Shown: positions 23,112 through 37,587, counted from the first letter of the stretch. The stretch is DNA of 64,000 nucleotides from Ramazzottius varieornatus (GCA_001949185.1 BDGG01000012.1:1382035-1446034), one strand, 5' to 3'. Notes: generated from the letters alone by a model not told the origin. Translations and numbers: made by a program.

Positions 23112-23745
23112 CGTTTCAAGAAAGACCAACGTGACAGCAAAAACTGGAAGCCAAAAGTGTTCCTCGCTTTGCTACCTGGATCGTTTCGCCGTTTGTCTAC
23201 TAGAAATTGTGAACCACAGCTCAAACGGCCTACCGAGACAACAACGTACGTCGTGCTATAACCGTTCGCGAAAGAGGCAGATTATCGGAAATCCATATGA
23301 CCCGTACAGGCTGAGCGCGCACCTCCACTCTTACGGCCCGGAAGTACACACCACAAAGTCACAGACCGCGCGATGGGGAATCAGGTGGGTCTCATCGACG
23401 GTCATGGGGAAAGCAGATTTTCCGTTATATGGAAGGGAAAAGCTCCAGTATTATTATTCGATCTGGAGTAGATGGTCCATGCTTTACATTCCTTTATGCT
23501 CACACTAATCTGATCTGCAGACACACAGCGATACGGCTCTTCGACTGCGTAAAATGGTCCGTCTGATCAGCTGAACATCAGGGACCCGTACTTCAAAGCA
23601 CATACATAATTCTCTCGCTATGCCAACAATAAAAAACATTCGACGATTTACGATGGTTTGCTAAAAAAGGCTTTACAAACAATATGCCGTGGAAGAAGAA
23701 TACTGCTATGTCGGTCGAAGCTATGCATCTTACCTGACCGTGATC

Positions 23746-24323
<578 letters not shown>

Positions 24324-24977
24324 TCACAAGCTGCGATAACTCCTCTATGGATACCACAATTGGCTGCTCGTGCGCCAGACCGAAATCGTCTTCCTGAAAT
24401 CTTGAGTAGAAACAAACGCTTAGGCTCGACTCGGAATCAGATCAAGAATGCATGGGATCGGTGAGAATTTCGATTAATTACGAGGAGTTAAGTGGCGATC
24501 GGATTTGTTTTGGTTTCACTGTTTTAGCTGCATGCCAGTCGGTCATGTCAGATTATTAATACGTTCTCGTACATAGCTGACATAACATAGCGTTTCGCTG
24601 CATGGCCATGGGGCCCAGTCGAACCACCGCCCAATGCGCCCATTTTGTTCAAATTCCTCCATGCGACTTACAAATACATCATCAGTTCGTGTTAAGTAAC
24701 ACAACCGGTCCATAAGCTCGATTCGTTACTTGGAACATGAGAGAAACATATCGAACGACGCGGAGGGCAGTGTCGAACGTCGAATGAGCTATATATTCCA
24801 GAAATCCTTCGGTGAACGTTTGCGATGAGAGGTCCACCGGCAGACGAGAGCTGCGTCTTTTTGAGATTTTTTCCAAATTGAAACCATGCTTTTCAGTATC
24901 ACAGTGACCTTGAAGCTGCCTTCATACGGAGCAGAGCCGACAAAAGGATCTCAGTTATGCAATCGAAGCCGACAAAA

Positions 24978-26932
24978 TCAGATACGGATGCTTTCTTTCG
25001 GTCCGTCGATATGGCTCAGCCTCAAATAAACATCTGTCCCGACTCCTTGTAGACTTTCTAATTTTAAGGAACCTCCCAGGAATTCAGCATAGGCTCGAGA
25101 TGTTGGCAGACCAAATCCATACCTAGAAGGGCGGTAGCCAGCTCGCTATGCGTTGTAAGAACGAGCGGGTTCGTAGTGTGAATGATTAACGTACCCATGC
25201 ATGGGACCTCGTGTCGCTCCCGGATTAGTCAAAGACACAAAGTCGTCCATGTATCCGCCATCTTCTTTCCGGCTGTCAGAGTAGAACAATGAGGCGGTAG
25301 TGTAATGATAGTCCATTATGTGCGGAAGGTGCTGATGCTCAACCCCACATCCTCTGTCTGAGATTCGAACAACGAAGTCGATGTCGTTGTTGGCCAAGGT
25401 TACATGGATACTCGGTAGGGTTTCGCCCTCTTCATTCCAGTGGTGTTCCACTGTGGCCCTAGATAGAGTGATCTTAGGACATTGGGTTGCTGGTTCATTG
25501 AGAGCACTCACTCGTCATACCTCATCGCATTCTTGAAGAGCTCGGGGAGGATGTAGTCCAGCGGCTGGACGATATAGGGGAAGGTCGCCGAGACATGTCC
25601 ACTTATCTTTACTTGAGGAGCCTTTCCGTACTTGTTCAGGCAAAGATCCCTGTAATCAGGTTAAAGTGACTTTGCGCTGCTCCGCCCGGTCGGCACCTCT
25701 GAATTCTGAATGTACCTCGTAAACTCTGCCCACCGTTCAACCGTCTTCCGGAGATTCATGTTGATATTTATGATACCGATGAAGTTTGGCCGGTCCTCAT
25801 GAAGTGCAAGGTGCTGCTCCGCTAATAATCGTATACCCAGTCTGGACTTTAACGTTCGGTCCAAAAATTCCTTGAGTGAGCCATTCTGAAATACAAAGGA
25901 GTGCAGACCAGTTAGAATGTATCCGATAGCGCAGAAATTGAATCAAAGTCAGACATCAAAGTGGTTCCCTGCTTATTACCGGCATGTATTTCCGCGAGTC
26001 TTTGAAGCCTTCCGCCAAGGTTGTCACGACGTTCCGAAAGTCATCCAGAAGAGCGCTTACAACTTTGCTGTACTTTTGCTCACCGTCAAAGTTTTCGATC
26101 TGCAACACGTCAACTCATACTGTGTTCAAAATCTCTGAACCAAAGTTGAGAGCCGCCGGAACCTCTTACCGGCGAAAACTTGTTGAGTATGTGAAAAGCC
26201 CGGACGTACAGCTGAGAATTCGAAGGAAATATTAAACTTATTGCAATCTGAAACCACAGTCAACAAAAAAAACAAAAGCTTAATACCTCGTGGACTTCCG
26301 CTATGGATTCATCGCATCCTACAACGAACGGAAGTTGCCTGAAGTCCGCAACGCGGTGAGCCAGTCGTACCTGGAACCAACACGAAAGTAGAGCAAATCT
26401 CCGCCGCAACGGCAATGTACGGCCGTGACCAACGAAAATCCCCATACCGGAAGTTCCCGGTGAAGATACTGGGCGGACGTCTGCAAAGACAGAACGCTCG
26501 TTCGACCTAGTTCAAACGTATCCTTGCAGCTTAAACAATTGATGCAGGTACAAACTTACGAGAATATGGCTCTTTCCGTCTGAACTTTTCCCGGAATAAA
26601 GTAGCGTCGAGGGACTTATGCGAACTTGTTGCTGGAAGAGAGCCACCTAGTTACACCGTTACAGCACTCATGCAAGACAATTATTATTGTTGGAACCATT
26701 ATTATCGATATTTTTTATGAGGTTATAATCTTCGTATTGATAAGGAGTAACAATTATGTCTTACCTTTGCAGCCGCTTCGTCCAAAGCAGGGTCGTTGAA
26801 CCACGTGGACTTCGGACCATACTTGGTTCTCTTGTCAAAGAGCTCTGGTGGGATATTCGATACCATTCTCCTCTTCACAGAGTTCCACAGCGTTGCCGAG
26901 ACTTCCAGCCTGGTAAGCGACAAGCCTTTCAT
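24978..26932 (-). CDS. BCKDK: Branched-chain alpha-ketoacid dehydrogenase kinase (mitochondrial)
   Basis: Phosphorylates and inactivates the E1-alpha subunit of the BCKD complex in the mitochondrial matrix, limiting Leu/Ile/Val oxidation. Ten exons: 26932-26765, 26631-26560, 26480-26448, 26370-26287, 26211-26170, 26099-25980, 25885-25716, 25649-25521, 25458-25195, 25122-24978. All phases agree and give 408 residues (human 412). The N-terminus ([20 protein letters not shown]) looks like a mitochondrial presequence. Blocks: [43 protein letters not shown]-box [10 protein letters not shown]1-box [11 protein letters not shown] (DxGxG kept), [16 protein letters not shown], and the BCKDK-specific end [14 protein letters not shown]. 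The last distinguishes it from pyruvate dehydrogenase kinases. Confidence 0.95.
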
Positions 26933-27894
26933 CGTGCCAGATTATAATGACTTGATATCAAATCAACGGACTGAAATTTTATATGAACCGATGTCCTGGA
27001 TGCAAGTAGGCAACTTCGTGATTCTGCCCGTCCAAGGTTCGCACCAATGTCCAAGTATCAGCAACACCCGAACCAGCAACACTATAACACTTTCTGTTTG
27101 CCGGAAAACAAAGTATAACACGCTGCAGTGCTAGACGAACATTTCGAAATAACATTCTGTGTACGGTAGAAATCCGAGAATGCACAGCATCAACAATTTA
27201 TCCCTCCCCGAGTGCGTGATTCATCTGCAGGCCATCGTACCCAGACGTACAGCTGCATGGCACGACTGACAACCGCATGATGTCGAACATTCATAACCAT
27301 ACATCTGATGATTAATATTTTGTCCGTCTATAAACATACGCGTGCTGGGCGAGTGCTTCTAGAAACCAGTTTCCAACTCGTGCCATAAGGTCGTTGTTGC
27401 TCCAGCTTCCGAACAACCGTCAGTTATGGTATGCCTATTAACCCAAATGTTCCGACCGAATGATGCCACGTCCCCCACGTGAAAACTGTGAAGTTCGAGG
27501 AGAACATTACCGGTGAAGGCGTGAACTTCGAAAAAAAACCGCAAGACGAAGCGAAAGGAAATTCGTATAAAATATGGGATGCCACGCCCAGTTTCTGCGA
27601 GAAATATTCACACACGTCCCAGCAGTCCAACATGCAAATGATGGAGTAATCAAGAGTATCAAAGCACAATCAAAAGGCCGCAGAAATATTATCCCCGCCT
27701 GGGCTACCTATATACTTATCACACCAAAAATCGCAACAAGGAAACAAGTAAGTTGAAGGATCGTACACAACAAAGCAAATTGATCAAACTGGAGAAGAGC
27801 TGCTGCGCTGTCGGTCGACACTCGATACTGAAAGAGATTCTAGAGGAACATGAAATTATGAAAAGCAAAACGAAGCAGGTTTAGTAACTTTAGT
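26933..27894. other. No gene seen
   Basis: About 960 bp between the BCKDK start and the acyltransferase stop. Short frames on both strands carry no recognisable motif. Probably the BCKDK promoter and the acyltransferase 3' UTR. Confidence 0.5.
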
Positions 27895-30096
27895 TCATTG
27901 TCGTTTTCGTACTCGCAGGCTGCGTACGTAGTCCCGCGCATTTTCATAGGTGTAGTCCGTAGCCGGTATTCCCAGGTAGTCAGCCACCGACTGCTGAACG
28001 TTCGCTGCAAAGACATGTGGATTCTTCTTTTCCTCCTCCGAAGGGTAGTAGATGGGAAGAATGTGAATACGGGCCGTAATGTGGGGCTACAGAAACAGTC
28101 AGCACTTGGCATAATAGACAAACCCAAACGTCAACGAGAACCAAGCACACTCCACGCACCGCATACCAGGAGTCCGTAATTCATCAAGACACCGCTATAT
28201 GCACGTTCGTGGCACAAACCCAGTTTTCGGTACCGCATTCCAGAAACATGATGTACCTGCATACACGGGCAGTACGCCAACCCTACCACAATCTGTACGC
28301 AGGTACACGAACAATGGGCGGATTTTGGCCATCACGGCTGCTTCTCTTTATAGTTATGCCGTTTAGTTTCAGTTACTCTTTTCCCAGTCTAAATTTTAGA
28401 GAAATTTGATACCTGCAGGAGGATGAAGATCATGCTCTGCCAGACCGGGACACTAGAGTCCCAGGCCATGATGAGAGGATTCCAGTTGGACATGCAGGAT
28501 CGATATTCGATGCTGGCTATTTGGATAGGCTGGCCGGGGTAGAAGGCGCCTGTCTTGAACTTGTACAGACATTGCCCGTTGCCAGTTGTCCCCTCTGGGA
28601 ATACCAACAAGGGCGGCCAGATGCCCTTCTCCGTGCTACATCGCTTAATTATTGCTTCCTTTGAGTTCGCACGACTGCAACGAAGCGGAAAAACAGGCTC
28701 AAGTCAACCACACACTCAAAAGAAACTGGTGGATCACTCCTAAAGGCTTTTCTATACCTTTCGGGCTTATCGCGGTTGACAAAGATGGGTTGCAGTGTCT
28801 TCAAGAACACGCCAAAGATGGGAGCCGATGCCGCCGAAGCTTTTATCACGGGTGTGATGTTCACAGAAGCTGATATGAAGGCGTCCAAGTAAGAGTAATG
28901 AGGAGCGCTGCATAATCAAACACACAAACATTAGCCACATAAGGCCCATTGTACTCGCTGTTCGCTCTGGAAGGCGAAGCAAGGAACGCAAGAATGGCTA
29001 GAGTTGTTACCTGATTAGCACAGGGGCAACCGAAGAGCTGGCAAAGCGGTCGGGCATCCCGCTACTTCCGACAAACTCCACACGTTGAATACCCATCGCG
29101 AAGAAGAGTCCACGCGCACACCACAGAATAACTTCGCGACATCCAGCCCGCCAGCCCGTGAACGGAGCAGCGTTGACAATCTGGTCGGGATTACGGAATA
29201 TGGCTATCTTCCCCGCTAGATAGGCAACCAAGAGACACAATACGGACAGTACAATTCTGATGGGCAGAACGGGTATCATAAGCCCCATCATGATATAGTC
29301 TGTAACGGAAGGCTTGAAGTGATTGGAAAAAGGGGTGATGTTTGGTGGGTATTTCTTGAAAACATCTTGCCCCATCTGAAGACTTCCTTCTGCAGACTGA
29401 CTGGAAGTCGGGCCGGCTGATGGAACATCGTACAGGTCGCGCGTGGTCCCAAGGTCGGAGGATCCTTCCAGGTTGCCTTCCACCATCTTTATAAGGTGGT
29501 CCGAAGACAGATTGTGCAGCTCAATCTACAACAGACATCAATGTTCGCCTAACGACATAAAACTTTTATCACCTGAACCATCACCCTGCTCCATTCCGGA
29601 ACACGCATTAGTCTTTCACGCACCTGCAAACACCAAGAGCTGGATTTGACATATACACGTGTATGCAGGTGCAAGCTGCTAGGGGGCACGGTCTGTTTTC
29701 CAAAGTCGTTCATGTATCACACGTACCTTTGCAACAGATGCTTCCAGAGTAAATGCCTTGTTCTGGTTTCCTACAAAGAACATGACTTATCACAGGTGGG
29801 AAAGATTTAGTATCAGTATTTCAGCAGAAGGCGATATTTGGGATAATCCCCACTCCAACTTCCGTTGTGGCCCACTGCCTTTCGTTCGAACTCTTTCTAA
29901 ATGCAGAAGGTACAACGATCGAATGCAGCGCGACAGCCAATAAGTCCTTAAGCCCTACCTATATCCTTGAAGGGAAGCTGGAATAAATTTAGATCAGCCG
30001 AGAAAGTGGAACAGATTACGAAGTAGATTACCGTATCAAGTCGCGCACAAAGATACAGATAAGCTTCCAAGTATTCCAGAATCCTACGTCCCGCAG
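27895..30096 (-). CDS. LPCAT-family lysophospholipid acyltransferase, N-terminus unresolved
   Basis: Membrane acyltransferase of the PlsC/LPLAT family that reacylates lysophospholipids in the ER. Core exons: 29525-29011, 28907-28758, 28674-28413, 28086-27895. From ATG 29486 this is 359 residues. A membrane segment (VLPIRIVLSVLCLLVAYLAG) precedes FTGWRAGCREVILW. Motif I is HYSYLD (HX4D), motif III is VFPEGTTGN, then LYKFKTGAFYPG and IQIASIEYRS. The C-terminal block LPIYYPSEEEKKNP...DYTYENARDYV matches LPCAT1/2/4. There are no EF-hands, so it is closest in layout to LPCAT4. Four more exons upstream (29623-29573, 29770-29727, 29977-29959, and one ending at 30032) splice in perfect phase, adding RILEYLEAYLYLCARLDT, LPFKDIG and VRERLMRVPEWSRVMVQ. 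I do not recognise that extension; it may be the true N-terminus or part of a neighbouring gene. Confidence 0.85.
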
Positions 30097-31061
30097 CCCG
30101 CTTTCGAGTTTCGGTCTTATCAATGATAAATCAGTGTTCCTTGCTCCATAAACACCCAGAACACACGAGCAATCTCTCTTGTTCGAGATTGAAATTTTCC
30201 CAGGTCCCAACTTCGTCTCCTCATTCCTCAAATTAGAATTGAACACATCATGCATGACTTTCAAGCCACGCGACTGGTGAAGGAACGACCACGGTGGAGG
30301 TCTTCCGACGTCACGTTTTGCAGTGTGTAACTCGCTAATTGTCCTAGCTTTCTCACAAATACCGCTGACGTCAGCACAAATCGTTATCGATCGAGAGGCG
30401 CCCGACAGATGTCCTCCTGAAGGTCGCCGGAACGACAAGCGCTTCCTGTATTCCTTTCCAGGGATGCCCTCTAGGACCCTGTTTAAACTGTATAACTTCC
30501 CGATAGCATCTACCAGTACATCCCTAGCTTATTACGAAGAGGGAAAAATAAGCTTAACCATATAGTACTGGTACCGGAAGTTCCCGTGGGTTCGTGAGCG
30601 GAATAGCGAAACAGAAAGTGCTGAAGGCAGATTCCACTCGCTCCCACCGTGCCACAAATCTTCAGCAATAACGTTGGCCGAACATGAAGCTTATGCGTGA
30701 AGTATGTCCGACAGTACTTGGAGGACTGTGTCCATCTGAAGACAACGTTCATCGTCCGATTTCAACTTTTGAGGAGAGCCAATGCCCAACCGGCTCGTAA
30801 AATCACGATCGTTTTATCCGACGGCAGAATCGACAGGAACGACGCTTTTAAAAACTTCTACTTCTGAAGAACCCTTATACCTCTTTTCTCCATAAAAGTT
30901 CTATAACAAAATTAGAACCAGTGACCTTGAGTCTTCGGTCATCTCCACAAGAAACTACGTAGAAAAACTGGTAAGTTACGAAAGTTAAGAATGACGACCT
31001 CGTATGTAATACCACAATGCGTATAGTGAGCAATGTAAAACCGGGAGTGGTAATGCATCTC
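30097..31061 (-). other. Unassigned minus-strand coding-like segments
   Basis: Two open stretches look like exons. One at about 30790-30690 contains SPQKLKSDDERCLQMDTVLQ followed by VLSDILHA. The other, at about 30520-30430, contains DVLVDAIGKLYSLNRVLEGI, preceded by a CTAG acceptor. Both are in the orientation of the acyltransferase and could be its 5' exons or the end of an unknown gene. Reading frames cannot be joined with confidence. FCSK ends at 31062. Confidence 0.35.
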
Positions 31062-34000
31062 TTAAACAGGAAGGGTGTACATCTTCAGTCCCTCGGTGTC
31101 GATCGACGCAGGAAAAATCTGGACTTCTTCCACACTCTGTAGTATTTAGTACTGAGCTCTGTTTTTTATTCTCAAATATGAAACTCAAGCTTGAGACTAA
31201 CCTTTGCGTTTTCGATCACCCTGAAGACAGTTTTCCGCTGGTTTGGATCACTCAACAAGCAATACAAGAATCCTCCTCCTACGAATAACACATTACCATG
31301 TGAATATCCAGTTTCTGAAATGGCGGAGTTAAGGTCTATCAACGTACCACCAGCACCGGCGAGAGACCCAGCAAACACATCGCTCGTCCCTACCCTTGCA
31401 AATGGTAATAGTATCCGGATAATGTGGCGGACAGAAGCGGGCTCGGTCCCGGCAGCCATGCATTTCTTCTGCCCGTAGTAGTCACTTATACACGAACACA
31501 CCTTCATAATGACAACCTTAAGGTCACATAAGGACGACGGATCTACATTACATGAGTATGCAAGGGATCTATCATGAAGTTCCAACACACCGTTTCGTAG
31601 TTCCAAGCTTCGAACGCCTGTGCGCATCTTTGAGCAGTCTTCTTGAGCGATTCACATGTAGACACCACCTGGGAGTCTCTAGAGTACCAGCTACGCACCA
31701 CGTTCTGCAGCAGATTCTTCGCGAGTCGGGGTTTGCCTGGAAGAGAAAATTGACACTTGTAGGTGGATCATTTTGCCCAAAAGGAGATCAGCTCGACCTT
31801 TGTTTTCCAACCATGCGGTTCCGGTTACTGTTGGACTTTCTAACTAACAACATACCGGTATATATAACAAGCAGGCGGGAATTCAGATCTCTTATACGCT
31901 GATCACCCAACGGTATCGGCTGGACCGATACCTGAAGAGGAAGTTGAGGCAAAGAGGTTCCGACTTTGACACCACCAAAGACACCGCCCACTTGGTCCTG
32001 CCATCCACCACCTGTCGAACCATTGAGAATTCTTGTTAGCTGGTCGACGTTAGGATTGAACTTTACAGAACGAGTAAACTGACCTGTCGTCAGCATCTGC
32101 TCCACGCATAACACCTAAATAACTGTAGATTCAGTACCAGCTTCGAGTGAAACAGTCACACGTGTTGGATAGTACTTACAGCATGAACCACAGCCATGTT
32201 ATCAAAAGACCGGCCAGTTGCTGACCAAAGTGCGGCTATGATAGCAGCCGCCAGAATACTGCTTGTACCAAGACCCGAACCTTGGGGGAGGTTCGACCAG
32301 CTCACAACTTCAAATCCACAATTCCACCTATCCCGAAGCTGCTGCTCAAGGCTGGTCTTCTCTTCCAAGGAAACAACTTCCGCAAGTATCAAACAGGCTT
32401 TCAACAAAGCTCCTGCACAAAAGAACATTGACGTCAACAAAGCCAAACTTGCCCTTTAGGGTACGCAACTATCTCGTACTAAAATTTAAGCGTACCCGCA
32501 GCGTTTGGAATACAGTAGTCCCGGAAGTGGGACAGGTCCGAAAGCACTTGTACATCATCACCGTCTCCGCGTAGGATGATGGAGAAACTACCACCAGACA
32601 ACAGCCATTAACGTTTACCTGAAAGTTCATCTGAGCAGCCGTACCTTTCGGTTCGTCTGACCTTTGCCCCTATCGGTCGCTGCAATAACGCTCAAAGTAC
32701 GGTATACTTCACGTTAATTATCAAGATTAAGGTAAAACTTCGAACGTCGAACTACCTTTCCGTCAATTAGGATCGCAACGTTGACTACGGCTCCTCCATT
32801 CTCGTACGTTACTGGAGGCTGCAATAAGAAGACTTATGAATTGCTCGTGCCTGAACGGGTGACGATCTGGGTAGTCGGTACATAAAGTCGAGGTATGCAA
32901 TACCGTATCGGTCCAACCGCCAGAAAGGTCGAGCCTTGCTGGACATTCCGCCACGTACCAGTGATCCATAGTCCGCTCGAATGCTAAATTTTCTTTCAAC
33001 GAGATAAACTAAAAGACGCGTAGAACAATGAAACATCACATGACTAAGCTGAGGAGTCTTTCCGAAAAGGTAGTGACAACGTCTGACTTACTTGTTTTGC
33101 TGACATCACGGCTCTCCGAATGCAAATCTGCGCAGCGCCTTCGTAATGTCTCGCACATCTGATCAGCATGTCCGGTTTGAAGCTCCATTCCTCTCGCTGC
33201 TTCCTCATCAAGCCCACACCACGCTCAAAATGTCCGTTCTGTAGAATGCGGAGATTCAGCTAAGCGAATGATAAATTCAAGTTGCGATCGTCGCTTGTAA
33301 ATAGTACCTCGAAAGCGTCGAAGGCTGGAAGGAACTTTTCGTTCGCCGCTGGACCACTCCTCAGTCCTCCTTCACCTCTCGCCATGCAGCTCAGCATGTC
33401 CGCGGTCAGTGCTAGAGTTCTGGCGGCTACATTGGGTGGTGCCGTGGATGCGACTAGTTTCAGAGAAGAGAAACATTGGCTTTTGAAGTTTAGCACGAGA
33501 AATGGGCGTGGAACCCACCAGAGTCAAGCGCCTCCAGTACCACTTTGGTGAATCCATCCACCACGGCCGACTGGAAGTAAGGGAGGTAGTGTATATTTTC
33601 GTTTTCTAAAAGGCCTTTGGCCAGTTGACGAGCGAAAACTTCATAGAACATGGACCGCTTTGCTTGGAAGTCCGCATTCAGGTCGGCGTTCTGCAGTATA
33701 TCACACAAACTGTATCGCCATGAAGCCCGCCATCTAGGAGAAGATATTCCGTGAGGGTTCAACTTTTACACGTCATGATCACAAAATCAGTCTGCCAAAA
33801 CATGTTTGATACACAAGACGTTTATATCGCATCTTCCGAGGTCTAACACTCATGGCGGATAATTAAATGTCTTGATAAGAAACTGCCGGGTTCGAGTGCG
33901 GACTAAGTCTCACCGTTCGAGTTTAACCGCCAGAGAAAGCCCAACTTCACTGCCTTGAGAAGAAAATGCCCAGAACAGCATGTCCATAGTCGGTTCGCCG

Positions 34001-36413
34001 CAGCTGGAGAGAACCGGGAAGAGTTTAGCATTCCAAAGAGTCTGCTCTTTCTGGGCGAAAGGTCCAGGCCACAAGTCGGAAGTCGTTATTCCCGTTCTCT
34101 CCAGGAAGTTTTTCCACGGAATATTGCAGTAGGTTGTTCGCTCCATGCTCGTCTGGAATAGAATATCGTTCCGTGACAAATCTCGTTTTGTACCAGAAAA
34201 CGTAGCGAACTTACTAGTAAGGAGTCATTGAGGCCAATCGCCACCGGAACCTTCACACAGGTAGATTCCGGCAAAGCCAATCGAACCGGGAATACTGCCA
34301 GGTACAGTCCGGCGTTCAAGCAAAGCTTACTGTCCTAAGCAGGTGAATTCAATTACTCCACAAACAACCAATTCCGGAGGAAATTTAAGTGCTTGTCTGA
34401 TACCCTGATGTAGGACATGCGGGTGTCCACGTTGTAAATGCACGCATCTTCCTCGATCCGTAGTCGATTTTCCAGAAAGGAATTAGTTACGTGAAGATTT
34501 CCCGACATCGGTTCGACGTCGATCAGGCAGCTATTTGCGGAATGAAAGCGATGAGAAGGCACAGAGGATGACCGACTTACGAACTATTCGAACGATAAAG
34601 AACCATCTCAGTTAGCGGCACAGTGGACGAAATGACTACGGCAGAGAAGTCGAAAACATACAGAGTGGGAAGACTGTGGGTCGCCCAGACTTTTCATAAT
34701 ATTGAGATACTCCGAAGCGCTTAAGTCCGTGCTCAAATAGATATGCCGAGCAAATGGAATGTGAACTGTGGAAGAAACGTAAATAAGACGTAGCAGAAGT
34801 AAGGAAAGATTCCTCGTTTCGGATGGTTTGCCACTTACAAGACGACAACCGAAAATGCCGCATTTTGTTCCAAATGATCCTTCGAACATTGGTTCCCATT
34901 GCTTTCGAAGCGTCACCCGAAGCTCCACCATCGCCTTTGGTTATGTTGGATCCGCGCTTCATGAAGTCTTCCTCACGTATGCCGTCGCTCATGGCGAGCA
35001 GCATATCGAAGAAGAAGGAAACCTGCCGACGAAATTAACAATTACACTGCACAACTTACCCAAATGCGTGTAAAACAACAGTACACGTGTACAGTCAAAG
35101 AAGTATATCAGGCCAGCTGCGTCAAGGATTGTGCTTAGCAAGAGACATACCGAGTGAGGTTCCGAACCGACATCAGTGCTCAGATAGGTGCAGCTCTCTA
35201 TCGCTGGAAATCTTTGCAGTGCTAAGAGTCGTTCGGAAACACCGACCGACATGTAGACAATACCGCTGATAAGCTGTAATTCGTTTCCCTCCTGGGTGAA
35301 GGACTGTAAAGTGGACTCCGGCGCTCTGTACAGTAGATCCTGAACGAGACCCTATATTCAAAACAAGCCGATTCATTACTGTATAAATCATGTTACACTC
35401 TGGAAGGCAGGGACTTTTTAATGGAAAAACTTTGTCATCAGCTGAATGCCGAACGTGGAACTAATGCGCACTTACGTTTTGTCCAGTAAGCACTACACCA
35501 TGTTTGCTCGCATAGAAAGGCTCCGCTGGAACGGTGATGATGCAAGCGTCGGTTTCACCCGTACTACTGTCTGTCGAAGGTTCCACGAATGCATCTGAAG
35601 AAGAAAACGGTTGTTGCACGTTGGTACCCTACCAAGAGCACGAAGTATGTGAGTTCGAACCTTGATCGTAGTCGATGATCATATCGGTACTACACACCCA
35701 AAAGCCAGATCCAAACAGTGGAAGAAGCTGTAACGAAAACAATTTCAAGCCACAGAACTCCACTAAGTCTTAACAGAGAGTACACTTCCGGGTTTAGGTT
35801 ACCTTAGTAGTGGCGAAGTTGTAAAGGTGCAAGATGTTTGTCGTTATTTCTACGTAGTCCTTGGATGGGCTAATGTGCCCAGGGAGAAGCGTGAAAGCGC
35901 CCAGAGGGTTTCCAAAAGGATACGACCGTCCCTACAAAGAAAAAACCATGTTAGAAAAATCTGCAAATGAACACTGGCACAACCAATGTCTTCCGCATGG
36001 GAGAAAGGTACCAATGTCTGCTTTCACGCTTTCACTTAAGCGCTTACGTGGTGGAGAACCAGAATATTGGAATCAATCAGCACGTCCGCGGAAAGCACAT
36101 GGTAGCCACGTCTCGCGGACAATTGTTCGACCACATAGAAGAGTGCGTTTATCGTCGCAGTGCCCGAGCCTACTCCGGAGCTTGTGGACGATACTGGATC
36201 CTCTACCACTAGGACGATACAGCTTTGGTGGATAAATCCTTTCTTTTGATAGGTCAGAAGTTCTGGAATAACCCACAAAAAGAGCGCATCAACCAGCAAT
36301 GACGGACGAAGTAAAACGTAAACACTGAACTTACCTGATTTTATTGCTTCTCCATCCTCGAGAGTTCTGGAGGTAAGCACAATGGCGGTCCATTCTTTTG
36401 CTGGCTTGTCCAT
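31062..36413 (-). CDS. FCSK: L-fucose kinase (fucokinase)
   Basis: ATP-dependent kinase making fucose-1-phosphate in the cytosolic fucose salvage path to GDP-fucose. Twenty-six exons join in frame from ATG 36413 to TAA 31062, 1106 residues (human 1084). Exon list: 36413-36335, 36262-36048, 35931-35803, 35727-35661, 35594-35476, 35351-35151, 35022-34839, 34765-34662, 34606-34581, 34530-34404, 34334-34215, 34152-33914, 33733-33519, 33453-33308, 33259-33092, 33008-32904, 32818-32756, 32679-32645, 32587-32496, 32412-32180, 32114-32084, 32011-31856, 31736-31591, 31516-31348, 31278-31202, 31136-31062. The N-terminal pyrophosphorylase-like domain shows GVGSGTATINALFYVVEQLS. The GHMP kinase half shows PARLDLSGGWTDTPP, the ATP loop LPQGSGLGTSSILAA, GGGWQDQVGGVFGGVKVG and SLAGAGGGGFLYCL. 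It is a kinase only, without a fused GDP-fucose pyrophosphorylase. Confidence 0.95.
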
Positions 36414-37587
36414 GTCTGCTTCTTGTGTACGGGAGGGTAGTGTAAGTTCTGCAACCTTAGTTGCAACTCCGAAGACAACCGAAGTCTTCAGGTGACGGAC
36501 GCTTGCAGTAGTTCAGTGGAAATAGTGCATCCACTTCCGGTCGGTGAATTGCCACGTAGCGCTGCGAGTGTAATGATATTCCACGCACTTCAGCTCGGCC
36601 AAGCATAGTGTTCCCTCGCCACAGGTAAAAAGTAGGCTTCCGAACGAAGCCGAAGAAACTTCGCGGCAGACATCGTCATCGAATGAGAAGGCAGAAAAAT
36701 CTGGATTCTGGAATCTGGAGAGTTTTTCCGAGTGATAAGTGACATGATGCAAAAGTCGGAACAACGCTTACGTCATTCTTATTACTCAAAACACATGGCC
36801 CACGATTGATTGTTGATCAAACGGCAACAGTACATATCTCGCTACACCGCTTCGCATAGCCCCGCTTCATTTCAAGCAAGCAAGCAAAATCTCAATATTT
36901 ACAGTCACAAACTCGACGGATGGCCTGTCGATCCCATATTTACAAACTTTTTACGTCGGGTGCGGCGAGGCAAGCTTTCCTCTGCCGTGCAGCAGAACTA
37001 GTCATTTAGTTTGGCGCCAAATGAGAAGGAGTTCTCGTCCATTTTTCTTCTAAAAATTTCTTCCTTGGGTCTTTGGTGAGTTGTCCGCTGCAAGGGAATA
37101 TTCATCAGTTGAAACTCCAGTTGGCGGGATTGCGTAACCTCCAGTCTCTTGGAGGAACAGGATAGTTGAGGATCGAGACGGCGAAGAAGGGCTGAAGCAC
37201 CAGCGCACCTGAAGCAGCTACATTTGAAATTACGACCTGCGGTCCTGCATGTTCACTGGCACATTTCTGCAGATTCTTCTCATGCAGGAGAAGCAACCTT
37301 GTGTTGCCTTTTCAGAGAACTGGAGTGCGGCAATCGTCCTAAGCCTGCAGGTAAGATTACATGTAGTGAAGTATCTTCTGCTTCTGCTACGTGCACAGTA
37401 TCTTTGCTCGAAATACGTGGTAGTACTCACCGACGCTTTTGGTAACTAATCTTTTTACGTCCCGTTAATTATTACATCTTTTATAGGATTAATCCTGAGG
37501 GCTGCAGAATCGTGTGTAGATCTATGCGTATTTTTCTGGAGGAAGATTTCACCAACGAGACCACCCGCACTGCGATTCTCCACTCCA
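36414..37587. promoter_or_regulatory. Divergent intergenic region between FCSK (-) and the NSD gene (+)
   Basis: About 1.2 kb that must hold the promoters of two divergent genes. A minus-strand open frame (36764-36513) has no recognisable domain. No specific promoter element can be assigned. Confidence 0.4.

Noticed and set aside
24978-26932. Pyruvate dehydrogenase kinase instead of BCKDK
   Set aside because: The C-terminal block [14 protein letters not shown] and the N-terminal [13 protein letters not shown] context match BCKDK better than PDK1-4.
36513-36764. 83-codon minus-strand frame upstream of fucokinase
   Set aside because: It lies before the well-supported FCSK start at 36413 and does not splice to it in phase with similarity to FCSK.
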